From assembly GCA_018062515.1 (NCBI GenBank), contig JAGOSC010000008.1, forward strand, positions 1 through 55,482: a stretch of 55,482 bases of DNA, in the 5' to 3' direction. Of this stretch, positions 1-8,687 are shown piece after piece. The stretch's first letter is position 1; each line of letters begins with the position of its first letter. The notes beneath the pieces were generated by a model that did not search any database, was not told the DNA's origin, and saw only the letters and a program-made list of their open reading frames with translations. Position numbers and translations under genes: made by a program. The stretch is from Candidatus Omnitrophota bacterium (GTDB taxonomy: Bacteria > Omnitrophota > Gorgyraeia > Zapsychrales > Zapsychraceae).

Positions 1-391
1 CGTTAAAGGACATACATGGTACAATAACCTCATCGCCCGGCTCAAGGTTGAATGCGCCCAAAGCCATGACTAAAGCGGACGTAGCTGAATTGGCAGAGAC
101 CGCGAACATCGATCCAAAATATTCCGCCGACAATGCCTCGAATTCGCGGATATATTTTCCTCCGAGGAAACGATTGTCCAACGGAGCAAATTCCGCAGCC
201 TTCTTGGAAGTCATGTATCCTATTTCTTCAATATCCCGGCCTTCCGTACCGCCTTTGAACGTCGACCATTGATTGCTTTCTAAACATTCAATCAACAATT
301 CTTTTTCCCGGCCGCTTACATAGCAGCAAGCTTCAAACGGTTTTTGACGAACTGGACTCACGACATTAGAATTTGATAAAATTTTATTCAT
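1..391 (-). CDS. DegT/DnrJ/EryC1/StrS-family aminotransferase, N-terminal part
   Basis: About 130 residues are visible before the window edge cuts the gene. The N-terminus MNKILSNSNVVSPVRQKPF precedes a region (about 85-130) typical of PLP-dependent sugar aminotransferases: an alanine/serine-rich stretch FAVSANSATSALVMALGAF, then the conserved LEPGDEVIVPCMSF. Family members transfer an amino group from glutamate to a keto-sugar bound to a nucleotide. The PLP lysine would lie beyond the edge. The ATG at 391 has an AGGTGG-type ribosome site just upstream, and the start is 8 bp after the methyltransferase stop, so it belongs to the same long leftward operon. Substrate is unknown. Family assignment is firm; role is inferred from context. 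Confidence 0.85.
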   Translation of the reverse strand, partial: MNKILSNSNVVSPVRQKPFEACCYVSGREKELLIECLESNQWSTFKGGTEGRDIEEIGYMTSKKAAEFAPLDNRFLGGKYIREFEALSAEYFGSMFAVSANSATSALVMALGAFNLEPGDEVIVPCMSFN

Positions 392-399
392 AGATCCAC

Positions 400-1497
400 C
401 TATTTTCTAATAAGCATACGTAATCCACCATCACCAAATTTAATTTTAGCGAATGGATCATCTTTAAACATTTCAATATCCAAATCAATTAATTCTGCAC
501 CTTTTTTGCGTATGACTTCTTTAAAACCGATTCTTTTGAGACGAGCCACATTTTCATCCCATGAAACCAAATGATATTTAGCATAAAATATGTCCGTCCA
601 AAAATGCATATTTGGTATCTTCAGTTGTTTGACGGCTTCCAAGGTACGCGATAATGATATATTATTAAATGAACGGCAAATCAAACTCCAAACATCATGA
701 TAAATCCCGCCGCTGCCTTCTATATATAACCAAAAATCTCCATCGTTTTTTAAAACACGGTGAATTTCTTTTAAAGCTAATTCCGGAGAATCGAGATGGT
801 GAAGAACACCGTTGCAGACCACAAAATCAAATGACTTATCCTCAAACGGCAAAGCATAAGCATTTCCGACGATAAAATGCGTCTGATTTTCCATATGAAA
901 TGATTTCGCCAACTGTTGAGCCTGTTCAATCGACGTGCTACCCGGATCGATGCCCCAGGCATCGGCGCCTAAACCAGCCATCGAAAAACAAAACCGGCCT
1001 GTACCGCAACCAACGTCGAGCGTTTTCTTACCTTGAAAAAATCTTTGGTCTAATCCATTAATAGCTAAACGCTTATTAATAAGATTTATATAAGGCTGAT
1101 AATCATTGAATGGATCACCCGACATTTTTAATGTGTGCCATGTTTGATTAAATAAATCTTTATGCAGCATATCACGTGCTTCATTATCGGAAAGGCCGCC
1201 CGTATCCACAAATTTTCCTTTAATGTCCAAACGTTTCATCAAGGCATCAATCGTATCGAGAAATTCAATCTGGCGCTGGAATATTTGATTTAAATATTGG
1301 TCCGGATTAGTTTTTTCAAAAAAGCGGTCGTCACAATCACGCAAAATCTGCACGCAAGAAGTAATTCGGGCATACAGCCCCATCCCAAATGGATCAATAC
1401 TGTTCAATCTTTCTTCATATGATTGGATTAATGCGTTTACATTTGTTTTTAATCCAGCATATTGTTCCTCTAATACATTAGACTTGTTCATAGACAC
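400..1497 (-). CDS. Class I SAM-dependent methyltransferase
   Basis: A 365-residue protein with an N-terminal helical region (about 1-150) and a Rossmann-type methyltransferase domain (about 155-270). The SAM-binding motif I reads LDVGCGTGRF, followed by an acidic loop (GIDPGSTS) and the post-II motif FDFVVCNGVLHHL. These are hallmarks of Methyltransf_11 enzymes. It overlaps the 3' end of the upstream asparagine-synthase-like gene by 20 bp, so the two are probably made together. GTG at 1497 was chosen because an AGGAAG element sits 6 nt upstream; an ATG at 1491 is an alternative two codons later. The target is probably a sugar or lipid-linked glycan, but this is inferred from the locus only. 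Confidence 0.85.
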   Translation of the reverse strand: MSMNKSNVLEEQYAGLKTNVNALIQSYEERLNSIDPFGMGLYARITSCVQILRDCDDRFFEKTNPDQYLNQIFQRQIEFLDTIDALMKRLDIKGKFVDTGGLSDNEARDMLHKDLFNQTWHTLKMSGDPFNDYQPYINLINKRLAINGLDQRFFQGKKTLDVGCGTGRFCFSMAGLGADAWGIDPGSTSIEQAQQLAKSFHMENQTHFIVGNAYALPFEDKSFDFVVCNGVLHHLDSPELALKEIHRVLKNDGDFWLYIEGSGGIYHDVWSLICRSFNNISLSRTLEAVKQLKIPNMHFWTDIFYAKYHLVSWDENVARLKRIGFKEVIRKKGAELIDLDIEMFKDDPFAKIKFGDGGLRMLIRK

Positions 1498-3379
1498 TGT
1501 TTTCTTCCTTTCTGGAATGTACTGGGCCGTCGATCATGGTTTGAAACCATAATTCCATATTTATATATTGAAAAATGTGAAAACCGGTAACAGGCTTTTC
1601 TTCCCGGCAATATCGCTCATATTCTTTGATGACCTGTTCTTGATTAAAAATACCCCTGGTTTTAAAACTATTGGATCGGAATAAATCCTGCACCCAATCA
1701 CGCAATTCATGCTGTAACCAGCGACGCTGCGGGTCGACAATACTGCGCTTAGGACGATTCAAAATATTCTCCGGTAATAAATTCTTGGCCGCCTGCCGCA
1801 TAAAATATCTTTGCTGCCCTTCAAAAACACGGGCTTTTTCACTACTCTTAAATCCCAGTTCAAGTATCCTGTAATCCAACATGGGTACTCTCGTTTCCCT
1901 TCCGACGGCCATGGAACCGCGGTCCGCATAACGTAATACCCTCGGAAGATTATGATGAAACGTATCGATGTACTGCGCGTTTAATAAATGAGACCGAAAC
2001 GGTCTTCTAAAATCCACATGGTTGGATTGATGCGTCCGTAAAAAAGTTTGGTCTAAACAATCTGTCTTAACGAACGGAGTTCCGTCCTGAGTGGATGAAC
2101 CCACTCGACGAATAGCTCCCACACAATTAAAAAACTTGGATAAACGGCCTTCTTTAGCGACACCGTATTGATCCATGATTTTATGAAATTCTTGCTGGGC
2201 GGCTTCTGTACCTTCTCGCTCCATCGTATCAAGAATATATGCAGCAAAATAGTATTCAAAACCTCCACCGACGTGATCCCCTCCATGGCCTTCAAGAATG
2301 ACCGTCGCACCATCTTTATATTCTTCATAAAGTTTATGCGCCGACAATACTCTCAGAGATGTCACCGGCATTTCTTCATGAAAAAGCACTTTCTTGAAAT
2401 ATTCCGGGACCTCTTTATACCCCAATGTTGAAATATTCGTCGTTAATCCCAATGACTGGGCAACTTCCTGGGCGAATAATCCTTCGCCCGCCCCGCCGGT
2501 ATCAAATTCATATGTGTAACATTGTAAATGACCGCCTGTGTAATGTTTTGCCAACCAAGAAACTAATATCGACGAGTCTATTCCACCGCTTAAAAAAGCC
2601 CCGACGGGAACATCCGCACGCATTCTCAAGTTAATCGCATCACCCAACAACATCTGATATTGCTCAATAGCTTCTTGAGTATCTATGGTCTTTGCGTGAT
2701 TAACAATTTCAACCAAATCCCAATAGCGGACGATGCGCGTATTTCCGTCTTTATCGACGGTCATATAATTTCCTGGTTCTAATGAAACAATATTCTCAAA
2801 AAAAGTGGCCGTGCTATGGTCGATCAATCCCCAACGCAAAAAATCATAAATCATTGTATAATTAATTTTTTTGGGAAAACCACCAGCAAAAAAAGCTTTA
2901 AGTTCAGAGGCAAAATAAAAACCCCCGTTAGAAATTCCGTAATAAAATGGTTTTACCCCGACGCGGTCCCGTGCCGCAAAAAGTTTCTGTTCTTGATTAT
3001 CCCAAATCGCAAACGCAAACATTCCGTTAAATAATTGCAAACAATCCGCGCCGCGTTCAATATATGACTGAAGAATAGTTTCTGTATCTGTTTTGGATTT
3101 CCATTGATTAAATTTCAATTGTTGACGGATTTCTATCCAATTGTAAACTTCACCATTATACGTAATGTGATAACGTCCGTCGGGGGAAGCCATAGGCTGT
3201 CGTCCAGCGTCTGACAAATCAAAGATGGACAAACGGCGATGCCCTAATCCCACTCGGCCATTGATGTATATCCCTTCACCATTAGGACCGCGATGAGCCA
3301 AAGCATCGGTCATAGATTGGATCTTGTCCCGATCAATTCCTGAATTTCCAAAATTAAGCAAACCAGCAATGCCGCACAT
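1478..3379 (-). CDS. asnB: Glutamine-hydrolysing asparagine synthase-like amidotransferase
   Basis: At 633 residues it has the full two-domain layout of AsnB. The N-terminal class II glutaminase starts MCGIAGLLN, so Cys2 is the nucleophile and fixes the start codon. The C-terminal synthetase domain carries the PP-loop LSGGIDSS (near residue 265) that binds ATP. The family activates a carboxylate as acyl-AMP and amidates it with ammonia from glutamine. In polysaccharide loci such proteins often amidate sugar acids rather than aspartate; given the flanking glycan genes that is the more likely role here, though this is inference. The ATG abuts the stop codon of the upstream glycosyltransferase-like gene, and the end overlaps the methyltransferase. 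Confidence 0.9.
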   Translation of the reverse strand: MCGIAGLLNFGNSGIDRDKIQSMTDALAHRGPNGEGIYINGRVGLGHRRLSIFDLSDAGRQPMASPDGRYHITYNGEVYNWIEIRQQLKFNQWKSKTDTETILQSYIERGADCLQLFNGMFAFAIWDNQEQKLFAARDRVGVKPFYYGISNGGFYFASELKAFFAGGFPKKINYTMIYDFLRWGLIDHSTATFFENIVSLEPGNYMTVDKDGNTRIVRYWDLVEIVNHAKTIDTQEAIEQYQMLLGDAINLRMRADVPVGAFLSGGIDSSILVSWLAKHYTGGHLQCYTYEFDTGGAGEGLFAQEVAQSLGLTTNISTLGYKEVPEYFKKVLFHEEMPVTSLRVLSAHKLYEEYKDGATVILEGHGGDHVGGGFEYYFAAYILDTMEREGTEAAQQEFHKIMDQYGVAKEGRLSKFFNCVGAIRRVGSSTQDGTPFVKTDCLDQTFLRTHQSNHVDFRRPFRSHLLNAQYIDTFHHNLPRVLRYADRGSMAVGRETRVPMLDYRILELGFKSSEKARVFEGQQRYFMRQAAKNLLPENILNRPKRSIVDPQRRWLQHELRDWVQDLFRSNSFKTRGIFNQEQVIKEYERYCREEKPVTGFHIFQYINMELWFQTMIDGPVHSRKEENSVYEQV

Positions 3380-5434
3380 TTATGTTAAAATCCCCTCCTT
3401 TTTAAAAACGACAGGAGTTATATCCCGTTGTCTGATCCGTTCCCGCACTTTCTGCCATAAAAATTCAACCTCATGATTACTGACCGCAGGATAACCTGAT
3501 ACTTTATCCTCTCCATACATTTTTCCATATTCCCGCACGGCATTTTGTAATGCCATATCCGCTGTTTTTCCTGTTTCCATTTCTCGAATAATTTTTGAAA
3601 TCAACTGACCGGAACGGATACGTCCACGACTGTCCTGAAAGGCGTCAAACAAATGAAGGTGTCGGGACAAATCACCAATACCAAGTTTTCCGTTATGAAT
3701 ATCAATCAATGCTTGTTCAATTTGTTCTTCACTTTCAAAAATGAATGTCCCTTTTCCGCCTAAATAATAAAGCGGATGCTCTACCGTCGAGGTAATATTC
3801 CAAAATACCGTTTTCCTACCGGCCAGTGCGGCAATAATTCCCGCCGTGTTCATACTATAACAAACACTTACATCTCCCACCCCTGCGGCTACAGACACGC
3901 GCGTTTGCCCTTCTAATACGACACATCGCTTCTCTTTCTCAAGAGCCTGAATTTCTTCAAATAAAGTCGGATCAGGAAGCTTGGCAATATGATGCCCTTT
4001 AGACTTAACCACAATTCCCCACGTAGGATGCTGATCCAGCATTCTAAATATAGTTTTATAAAAATAAATCATCGTACTAATAGAATTCGGCGTATCCGGA
4101 GCACATGTACTGTCTAGTACCGTAATAATAAGACGGACATCGGATGAAAATTTTTTACGGATTTCTTGACCGAAAAAAACATCCTTCTCGAGGATATTAT
4201 CGCCCGCAATCATTCCCGTTTGTACCAAGGCTTTATATTGAATGGCATGCGCTTTAAAATATCCGTCATTATAAGGTCCCCACGACAATAAAAGATCAGC
4301 AAACGCATAATTAAAATAAGCGACGGGATAGTGATCCACTGACCAGTGGTTCCACACAAAAATTCCACCTTCGGCCCGAATAGCTAATGCTTTTAAAAGC
4401 GTGCTCGGCCCAAATTCCTGGTGTTGGTGAAGCACTCGACATTGGTGCTGACGAAAGAACTGCCGGAAATATTCCAATTTAAAAGCATAATAAACCGTAT
4501 AATTCCATAAACCAAAATTTTCTCTTTTTAAAATCTTTGGAGCAGGCATTTGTGACAATACCTTAAAGAACACTTGAAATGGTCTTTTGACATAAATCGG
4601 GAAATTTGAAAACGTAATGTAACTCATGTTATGTTCTTTAATATTTTTGATTGCTTTCTCACTGATCGGAGAATCCTTACGATCAAAATAAAGAATCACA
4701 CGTTCCGCAGCCAAGCCGGATGCTTCATACCAAAAAAGATGACCAGCCTCGGGAAAACGCGAATATATATTTGAAATATATTCTTCAAAAATAGTTATTT
4801 GTTTCTTTTCGTTGTTTATACTCGTTTGCGGCCGACGAAACAAACTGATAAATGCGCACGCAAAATTTAAAAATAATAACCCAGGCCACGGGTAAACACA
4901 GAGAAAAAACTTCCAGCTAGACCAATAATTCAAGTTTGGTTCCTTAATACAGTCAAATGTAATCTGTGCCAGCCCGCGTTTGAACAAAATATCGTCGAGC
5001 CAAACAGATATTTTCTGTTCCGCATTAAATTTCTTCTGGTAATAATAATCCAACCGGTAAAGAAAACTTATTTTATTTCTTATTTCCTTTTCTGCATTCC
5101 CTTTATGAATACACATCCATTCTTGACGATAATCTTGATAATTCTTCGGTATACAAATATCTTCTGAGGATAAAGACTTAAAGAAATATTCAACACATTT
5201 AACTGTGTCCTCTTCGACTTTATATAAAAGCGCCCGATTATTTTTATCCGGAACGCCCTTCTCCAAAATGATATGTGTAAATCGCGGGAATAACTTTGCC
5301 CCGATTTTTCCTGAACGGCTGGCTGAATGATAAAATAATTTTGCGGTTTTATCTAAGCCGTACAAAAAGAAAAACACCGCTGCTTTTGCCAACGTCAAGC
5401 GTTCAATCCAAATATGTTTTACTTCTGTGTTCAT
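3380..5434 (-). CDS. Large glycosyltransferase-like surface carbohydrate protein
   Basis: This 684-residue protein is not confidently identified. A hydrophobic stretch lies at about 183-205 (VYPWPGLLFLNFACAFISLF). The middle holds a histidine-rich segment (VLHQHQEFGPSTLLKAL, then WNHWSVDHYP), and the C-terminal third resembles the nucleotide-binding half of GT-B enzymes such as Kdo or polysialic-acid transferases (VVKSKGHH, then SVCYSMNTAGIIAALAGRKTV). The order is similar to that in the second half of the fusion at 26051-28399, suggesting related families. It begins with a 4-bp ATGA overlap with the amidase stop, so translation is coupled. It may add a nonulosonic acid or another residue to the glycan; a phosphoramidate transferase role cannot be excluded. 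Confidence 0.5.
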   Translation of the reverse strand: MNTEVKHIWIERLTLAKAAVFFFLYGLDKTAKLFYHSASRSGKIGAKLFPRFTHIILEKGVPDKNNRALLYKVEEDTVKCVEYFFKSLSSEDICIPKNYQDYRQEWMCIHKGNAEKEIRNKISFLYRLDYYYQKKFNAEQKISVWLDDILFKRGLAQITFDCIKEPNLNYWSSWKFFLCVYPWPGLLFLNFACAFISLFRRPQTSINNEKKQITIFEEYISNIYSRFPEAGHLFWYEASGLAAERVILYFDRKDSPISEKAIKNIKEHNMSYITFSNFPIYVKRPFQVFFKVLSQMPAPKILKRENFGLWNYTVYYAFKLEYFRQFFRQHQCRVLHQHQEFGPSTLLKALAIRAEGGIFVWNHWSVDHYPVAYFNYAFADLLLSWGPYNDGYFKAHAIQYKALVQTGMIAGDNILEKDVFFGQEIRKKFSSDVRLIITVLDSTCAPDTPNSISTMIYFYKTIFRMLDQHPTWGIVVKSKGHHIAKLPDPTLFEEIQALEKEKRCVVLEGQTRVSVAAGVGDVSVCYSMNTAGIIAALAGRKTVFWNITSTVEHPLYYLGGKGTFIFESEEQIEQALIDIHNGKLGIGDLSRHLHLFDAFQDSRGRIRSGQLISKIIREMETGKTADMALQNAVREYGKMYGEDKVSGYPAVSNHEVEFLWQKVRERIRQRDITPVVFKKEGILT

Positions 5435-6786
5435 TTCGTCTCGATGATGGCGTTAATATTAGCTACTTCCGCATCTTTCAAAATTCCTAAATCTTTTAAA
5501 TGCCGGCCAAAAGCCAGAAGAGAATAATCATCATAATGTTTGGCCACCAACTGCGCACCAAACGGCAAACCGTCGGGACCTTTAAAAACAGGCACGCCAA
5601 TCACAGGCAAACGGCATAATGTCCATACAAGGCACGGGTCTGGTTTCTCGTCGACATCAATCAAAGGCGCCTGTCCCGTGGTTGAATGCGACAGAACGAT
5701 ATCATAATCCTGAAAATGTTCAGTGAAACATCTAGCCAATTGATTTTGTTGGTCCAGCCCGGCGTGGTAATCTTGAATTGATATTTTTTGTCCCTGTTCA
5801 ATCATCTCTTGCATGATGGGACTTATTTGATCTTTATGATTCTTGTATTCTTCCTGAAAATAATAGGACAATGCTTTTTGATAAATGACCTGATGGACTT
5901 GATGAGCGCGTGACAATTTTTCAGGAATATTTTCTTCGTTAACAGTGATTCCTTTACTCCGTAAAAGATCAGCAAATTTCTCCATAGAATCACGTGTATA
6001 AGATTCAGCTTGGTCCCACACGTGTGTCTTGACAAAAGCTACTTTCCAGCGACGATCTTTATTCGGTTTCGCTTTCAAATCAAAGTTTTCGTAAACAAAT
6101 GGATAATTAGGTCCATGCACCCGGCAAACATCGAGCATCAATTCCAAATCTTCGATACATCGCGCAAACCAAGTCACATGATCTAATGTGTCTAGTGTTT
6201 TAAGCACGCCTGTTCGCGGCACAACGCCAAACGAAGGTTTATATCCATAAATACCCACATAACTCGCCGGCCTGATCGTCGACCCTGCCGTTTGTGTTCC
6301 AATCGCCAAAGGCACTTGACCGGTCGCAACCGCCACCGCCGATCCCGTCGATGACGTCCCCGCAATATGATCCAAACTATACGGATTCTTCGTCGGTCCG
6401 GGATGATGAACGGCAAACTCTGCCGTGACCGTTTTACCGAATACGACTCCCCCCGCACGTTTAATATTTGTTACAACCCGTGCGTCATTACCGGGCATAA
6501 AACCTTTCCAGATCGAACTGCCCATGCACGTCGGAAAATCGTGTGTATTGAAAATATCTTTTATCCCCACGGGAACGCCGGATAAAATATCCTTCTCGGG
6601 GCCCCGATCAATTTGCTCAGCTTGTTCCAAGCCTTTGTCAGCGTCGAGACAAACCCAGGCCTGGACAATCGGATCGGTTTCTTTGATACGATCCAAACAA
6701 GATTGCACAAGAGCTTTCGACGATAAAACTCCCTTATTGATTTGACTAATCGCTTGGGTAGCTGTTAATTGATAAAATGGTTTCAT
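5431..6786 (-). CDS. Amidase-signature (GatA-like) amidase
   Basis: A 451-residue amidase-signature enzyme. The Ser-cisSer-Lys triad is visible: Lys76 in GVPVGIKD, a serine in IAGTSSTGSAVAVA (145/146), and Ser169 in TQTAGSTIRPAS. The central signature deviates from the common GGSSGGS (one Gly is Thr) but the catalytic residues are kept. The family hydrolyses amides; GatA members release ammonia from glutamine for a partner. The gene starts with an ATGA overlap on the N-acetyl-sugar amidotransferase stop (6783-6786). Such amidotransferases normally take ammonia from a HisH-type glutaminase, which is absent next to it, so this amidase could replace it. That is inference; it could instead deacylate a sugar or a small amide. 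Confidence 0.85.
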   Translation of the reverse strand: MKPFYQLTATQAISQINKGVLSSKALVQSCLDRIKETDPIVQAWVCLDADKGLEQAEQIDRGPEKDILSGVPVGIKDIFNTHDFPTCMGSSIWKGFMPGNDARVVTNIKRAGGVVFGKTVTAEFAVHHPGPTKNPYSLDHIAGTSSTGSAVAVATGQVPLAIGTQTAGSTIRPASYVGIYGYKPSFGVVPRTGVLKTLDTLDHVTWFARCIEDLELMLDVCRVHGPNYPFVYENFDLKAKPNKDRRWKVAFVKTHVWDQAESYTRDSMEKFADLLRSKGITVNEENIPEKLSRAHQVHQVIYQKALSYYFQEEYKNHKDQISPIMQEMIEQGQKISIQDYHAGLDQQNQLARCFTEHFQDYDIVLSHSTTGQAPLIDVDEKPDPCLVWTLCRLPVIGVPVFKGPDGLPFGAQLVAKHYDDYSLLAFGRHLKDLGILKDAEVANINAIIETK

Positions 6787-7943
6787 AATTTTGTTTTTTC
6801 TGGCCTTTGTCCGTCGCTAATTTTTTCGCCAACTTTTGTGATCGTGGGAAGATTTTTTGCTGCACCTTTACGCTGTTCCATGAGAATTTTTAGAAATTCC
6901 TCTTCGGTATATCCGGTTATTTTTAAATAATAATCCAGACTTTCCGGGCGTTCCTGATCATATTTCCGCGCCATTTCAAAAGCCTCTTCACGGGTCATAA
7001 GGCCCGCGCGAACGTCTTGAGCGGCAAAATCTGTTCCGCGGCCAAATCCGCGTTTGACAAATTTGGCATAATCATGCACACCCGGCATACGGCATTCAAC
7101 ACTTTTATATCGCTTATACGTTCCTTCTACTTTATCTTCCTTCCAGCCGTATTCTTTGATGACAAATTCCGTTTGTTTTTCCAAATCCCAAAACATGTAA
7201 TCGCCTAAAAAGATACGTTTGATTCCAACCTTCGTAATGTCTTCAATGCCCGGCCGTCGGAAAGCCGCCATCATTTCTGATGCTGGAATATCCTTGCAAA
7301 TTAACTCTTCCGGTTTCTTTCTCGCTGAATACTTTAAAAAATGTTCAGGGTCAAACTCACCAATATTTTCATACGTGTCTTTTCCGGAAAATTCGGCCAA
7401 GGATTCTCCATAAACCATGAGCGGAATATTGTATGAAACAGCGACTTGATAAGGAAAATTCTCAACGCCCGTATGACAATGCCAACACGCATCTCCAATA
7501 TGTTTCAATGATTCCCGGGCGACACGATTGACCAAAGATCGTTTCGGAGTAAACATAATATGATCCACATCCAATTTCTCTATAGATGTTTCCAGATTTT
7601 TCTTACCTGTTTCCGTAAACCAGTTGTGGCTGAAGGTTACGGCGAGCGGGTTCATGTTGTAAACTTTTCGCAATACATGCAGTTGAAAAATACTGTCTTT
7701 CCCGCCGCTGATCGGCACCATACAATCATAATTATTACCGGCGCGTTCCTTATAATATTCAAGAATCTTCGTCAATAATTTCTGCCGTTCCGTCCAGTCA
7801 ATATGCATTTTCTGTTCAGACGCCAAACATGCCTTACAAATACCCATCGCGTCAAACTCGATGCTTTCATTCGTATCAGGCAGGCAACAGCGAATGCAAT
7901 ATTTTAATTGGGAGAATAATGGTTTTCCGTAATTATCAGACAT
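6783..7943 (-). CDS. N-acetyl sugar amidotransferase (WbpG/PseA family)
   Basis: A 386-residue protein with an N-terminal zinc-ribbon-like pair (CIRCC at 16-20, CKAC at 36-39), a PP-loop ATPase motif SGGKDS at 79-84, and a CWHC motif near the middle. This layout is that of the WbpG/PseA family, which activates an N-acetyl group with ATP and replaces its oxygen by ammonia to give an acetamidino group on nonulosonic or uronic sugars. It lies 12 bp after a CMP-nonulosonate synthetase gene and overlaps the amidase by ATGA, so an acetamidino-modified nonulosonic acid is a reasonable product. The usual HisH/HisF-like ammonia partners are not seen nearby. Confidence 0.88.
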   Translation of the reverse strand: MSDNYGKPLFSQLKYCIRCCLPDTNESIEFDAMGICKACLASEQKMHIDWTERQKLLTKILEYYKERAGNNYDCMVPISGGKDSIFQLHVLRKVYNMNPLAVTFSHNWFTETGKKNLETSIEKLDVDHIMFTPKRSLVNRVARESLKHIGDACWHCHTGVENFPYQVAVSYNIPLMVYGESLAEFSGKDTYENIGEFDPEHFLKYSARKKPEELICKDIPASEMMAAFRRPGIEDITKVGIKRIFLGDYMFWDLEKQTEFVIKEYGWKEDKVEGTYKRYKSVECRMPGVHDYAKFVKRGFGRGTDFAAQDVRAGLMTREEAFEMARKYDQERPESLDYYLKITGYTEEEFLKILMEQRKGAAKNLPTITKVGEKISDGQRPEKTKL

Positions 7944-7955
7944 AGTTACCCTTTA

Positions 7956-8687
7956 TTAAACTTTAACATTAAAACGTTTTTGAAATTCCTCTTCGGCATT
8001 GATTAAATCGGCACGGCTATCAATGTCGATCGAATCTTCTTCTTTCATAATATAAAAACCGTTATTGTTGGGATTGACGATGGCACCAAATTCTTTCAAA
8101 TATTTTCGCCACGTCACATAAATTGCGCCATTGGGCCGATAGACCGGAGGAAATTGTTGCCGTTCCAAATTAAACACATTCACACCTTTTTCAAATTCAA
8201 AAGCTGTCTTTAACCGGCTTCCTTCTGTTTTAAACATCCAGTACGGCGGATAATCTTGTTTTTTGATGGAAATCAGAGAATCCAAAGTTTTATCCGACAT
8301 AAATTTTTCAATGGCTTCATCAATATGACGGCTGTTGCGAAATGGTGATGTAGGCTGCAGCATCAAAGTGATTCCATATTCCATATTCATATTTTTTTCA
8401 TAATAGTTGACGGCATGCTCGACGACATCTGGTGAATGGGCTGTGTCTGATGCCAGCGCTGCCGGCCTTAAAAAAGGCGCTTCGCTCCCGTACTGGAGGG
8501 AAATATTGCGAATATCTTCATAGTCCGTCGACACGACGGTCGTGTCGATATATTTTGAACCAACCGATGCTTCAATCGTATAAGCGATTAATGGTTTCCC
8601 ACCTAAAGGAATAATATTTTTTCCAGGAAGCCCTTTTGAACCGCCGCGGGCCGTGATCACAGAAATAATTTTCAAGCCTTCAATCAT
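7956..8687 (-). CDS. neuA: CMP-nonulosonic acid synthetase (acylneuraminate cytidylyltransferase)
   Basis: At 243 residues, the usual size of NeuA/PseF/LegF enzymes. The N-terminal nucleotide-binding motif is ITARGGSKGLPGKNI (about 11-25), followed by PLIAYTIEA and VVSTDYEDI; LMLQPTSPFRNSRHID carries the conserved QPTSPLR-like loop. The enzyme joins CMP from CTP to a free nonulosonic acid, giving the donor used by transferases. Its start overlaps the upstream oxidoreductase stop by 8 bp. A second, SpsF-type cytidylyltransferase occurs at 36609-37319, so two activated nonulosonates may be made. Whether this one prefers sialic, legionaminic or pseudaminic acid cannot be told from the sequence. 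Confidence 0.9.
   Translation of the reverse strand: MIEGLKIISVITARGGSKGLPGKNIIPLGGKPLIAYTIEASVGSKYIDTTVVSTDYEDIRNISLQYGSEAPFLRPAALASDTAHSPDVVEHAVNYYEKNMNMEYGITLMLQPTSPFRNSRHIDEAIEKFMSDKTLDSLISIKKQDYPPYWMFKTEGSRLKTAFEFEKGVNVFNLERQQFPPVYRPNGAIYVTWRKYLKEFGAIVNPNNNGFYIMKEEDSIDIDSRADLINAEEEFQKRFNVKV

Noticed and set aside
48..272. Rightward reading frame at the window start
   Set aside because: It is antisense to the clear DegT aminotransferase N-terminus on the minus strand.
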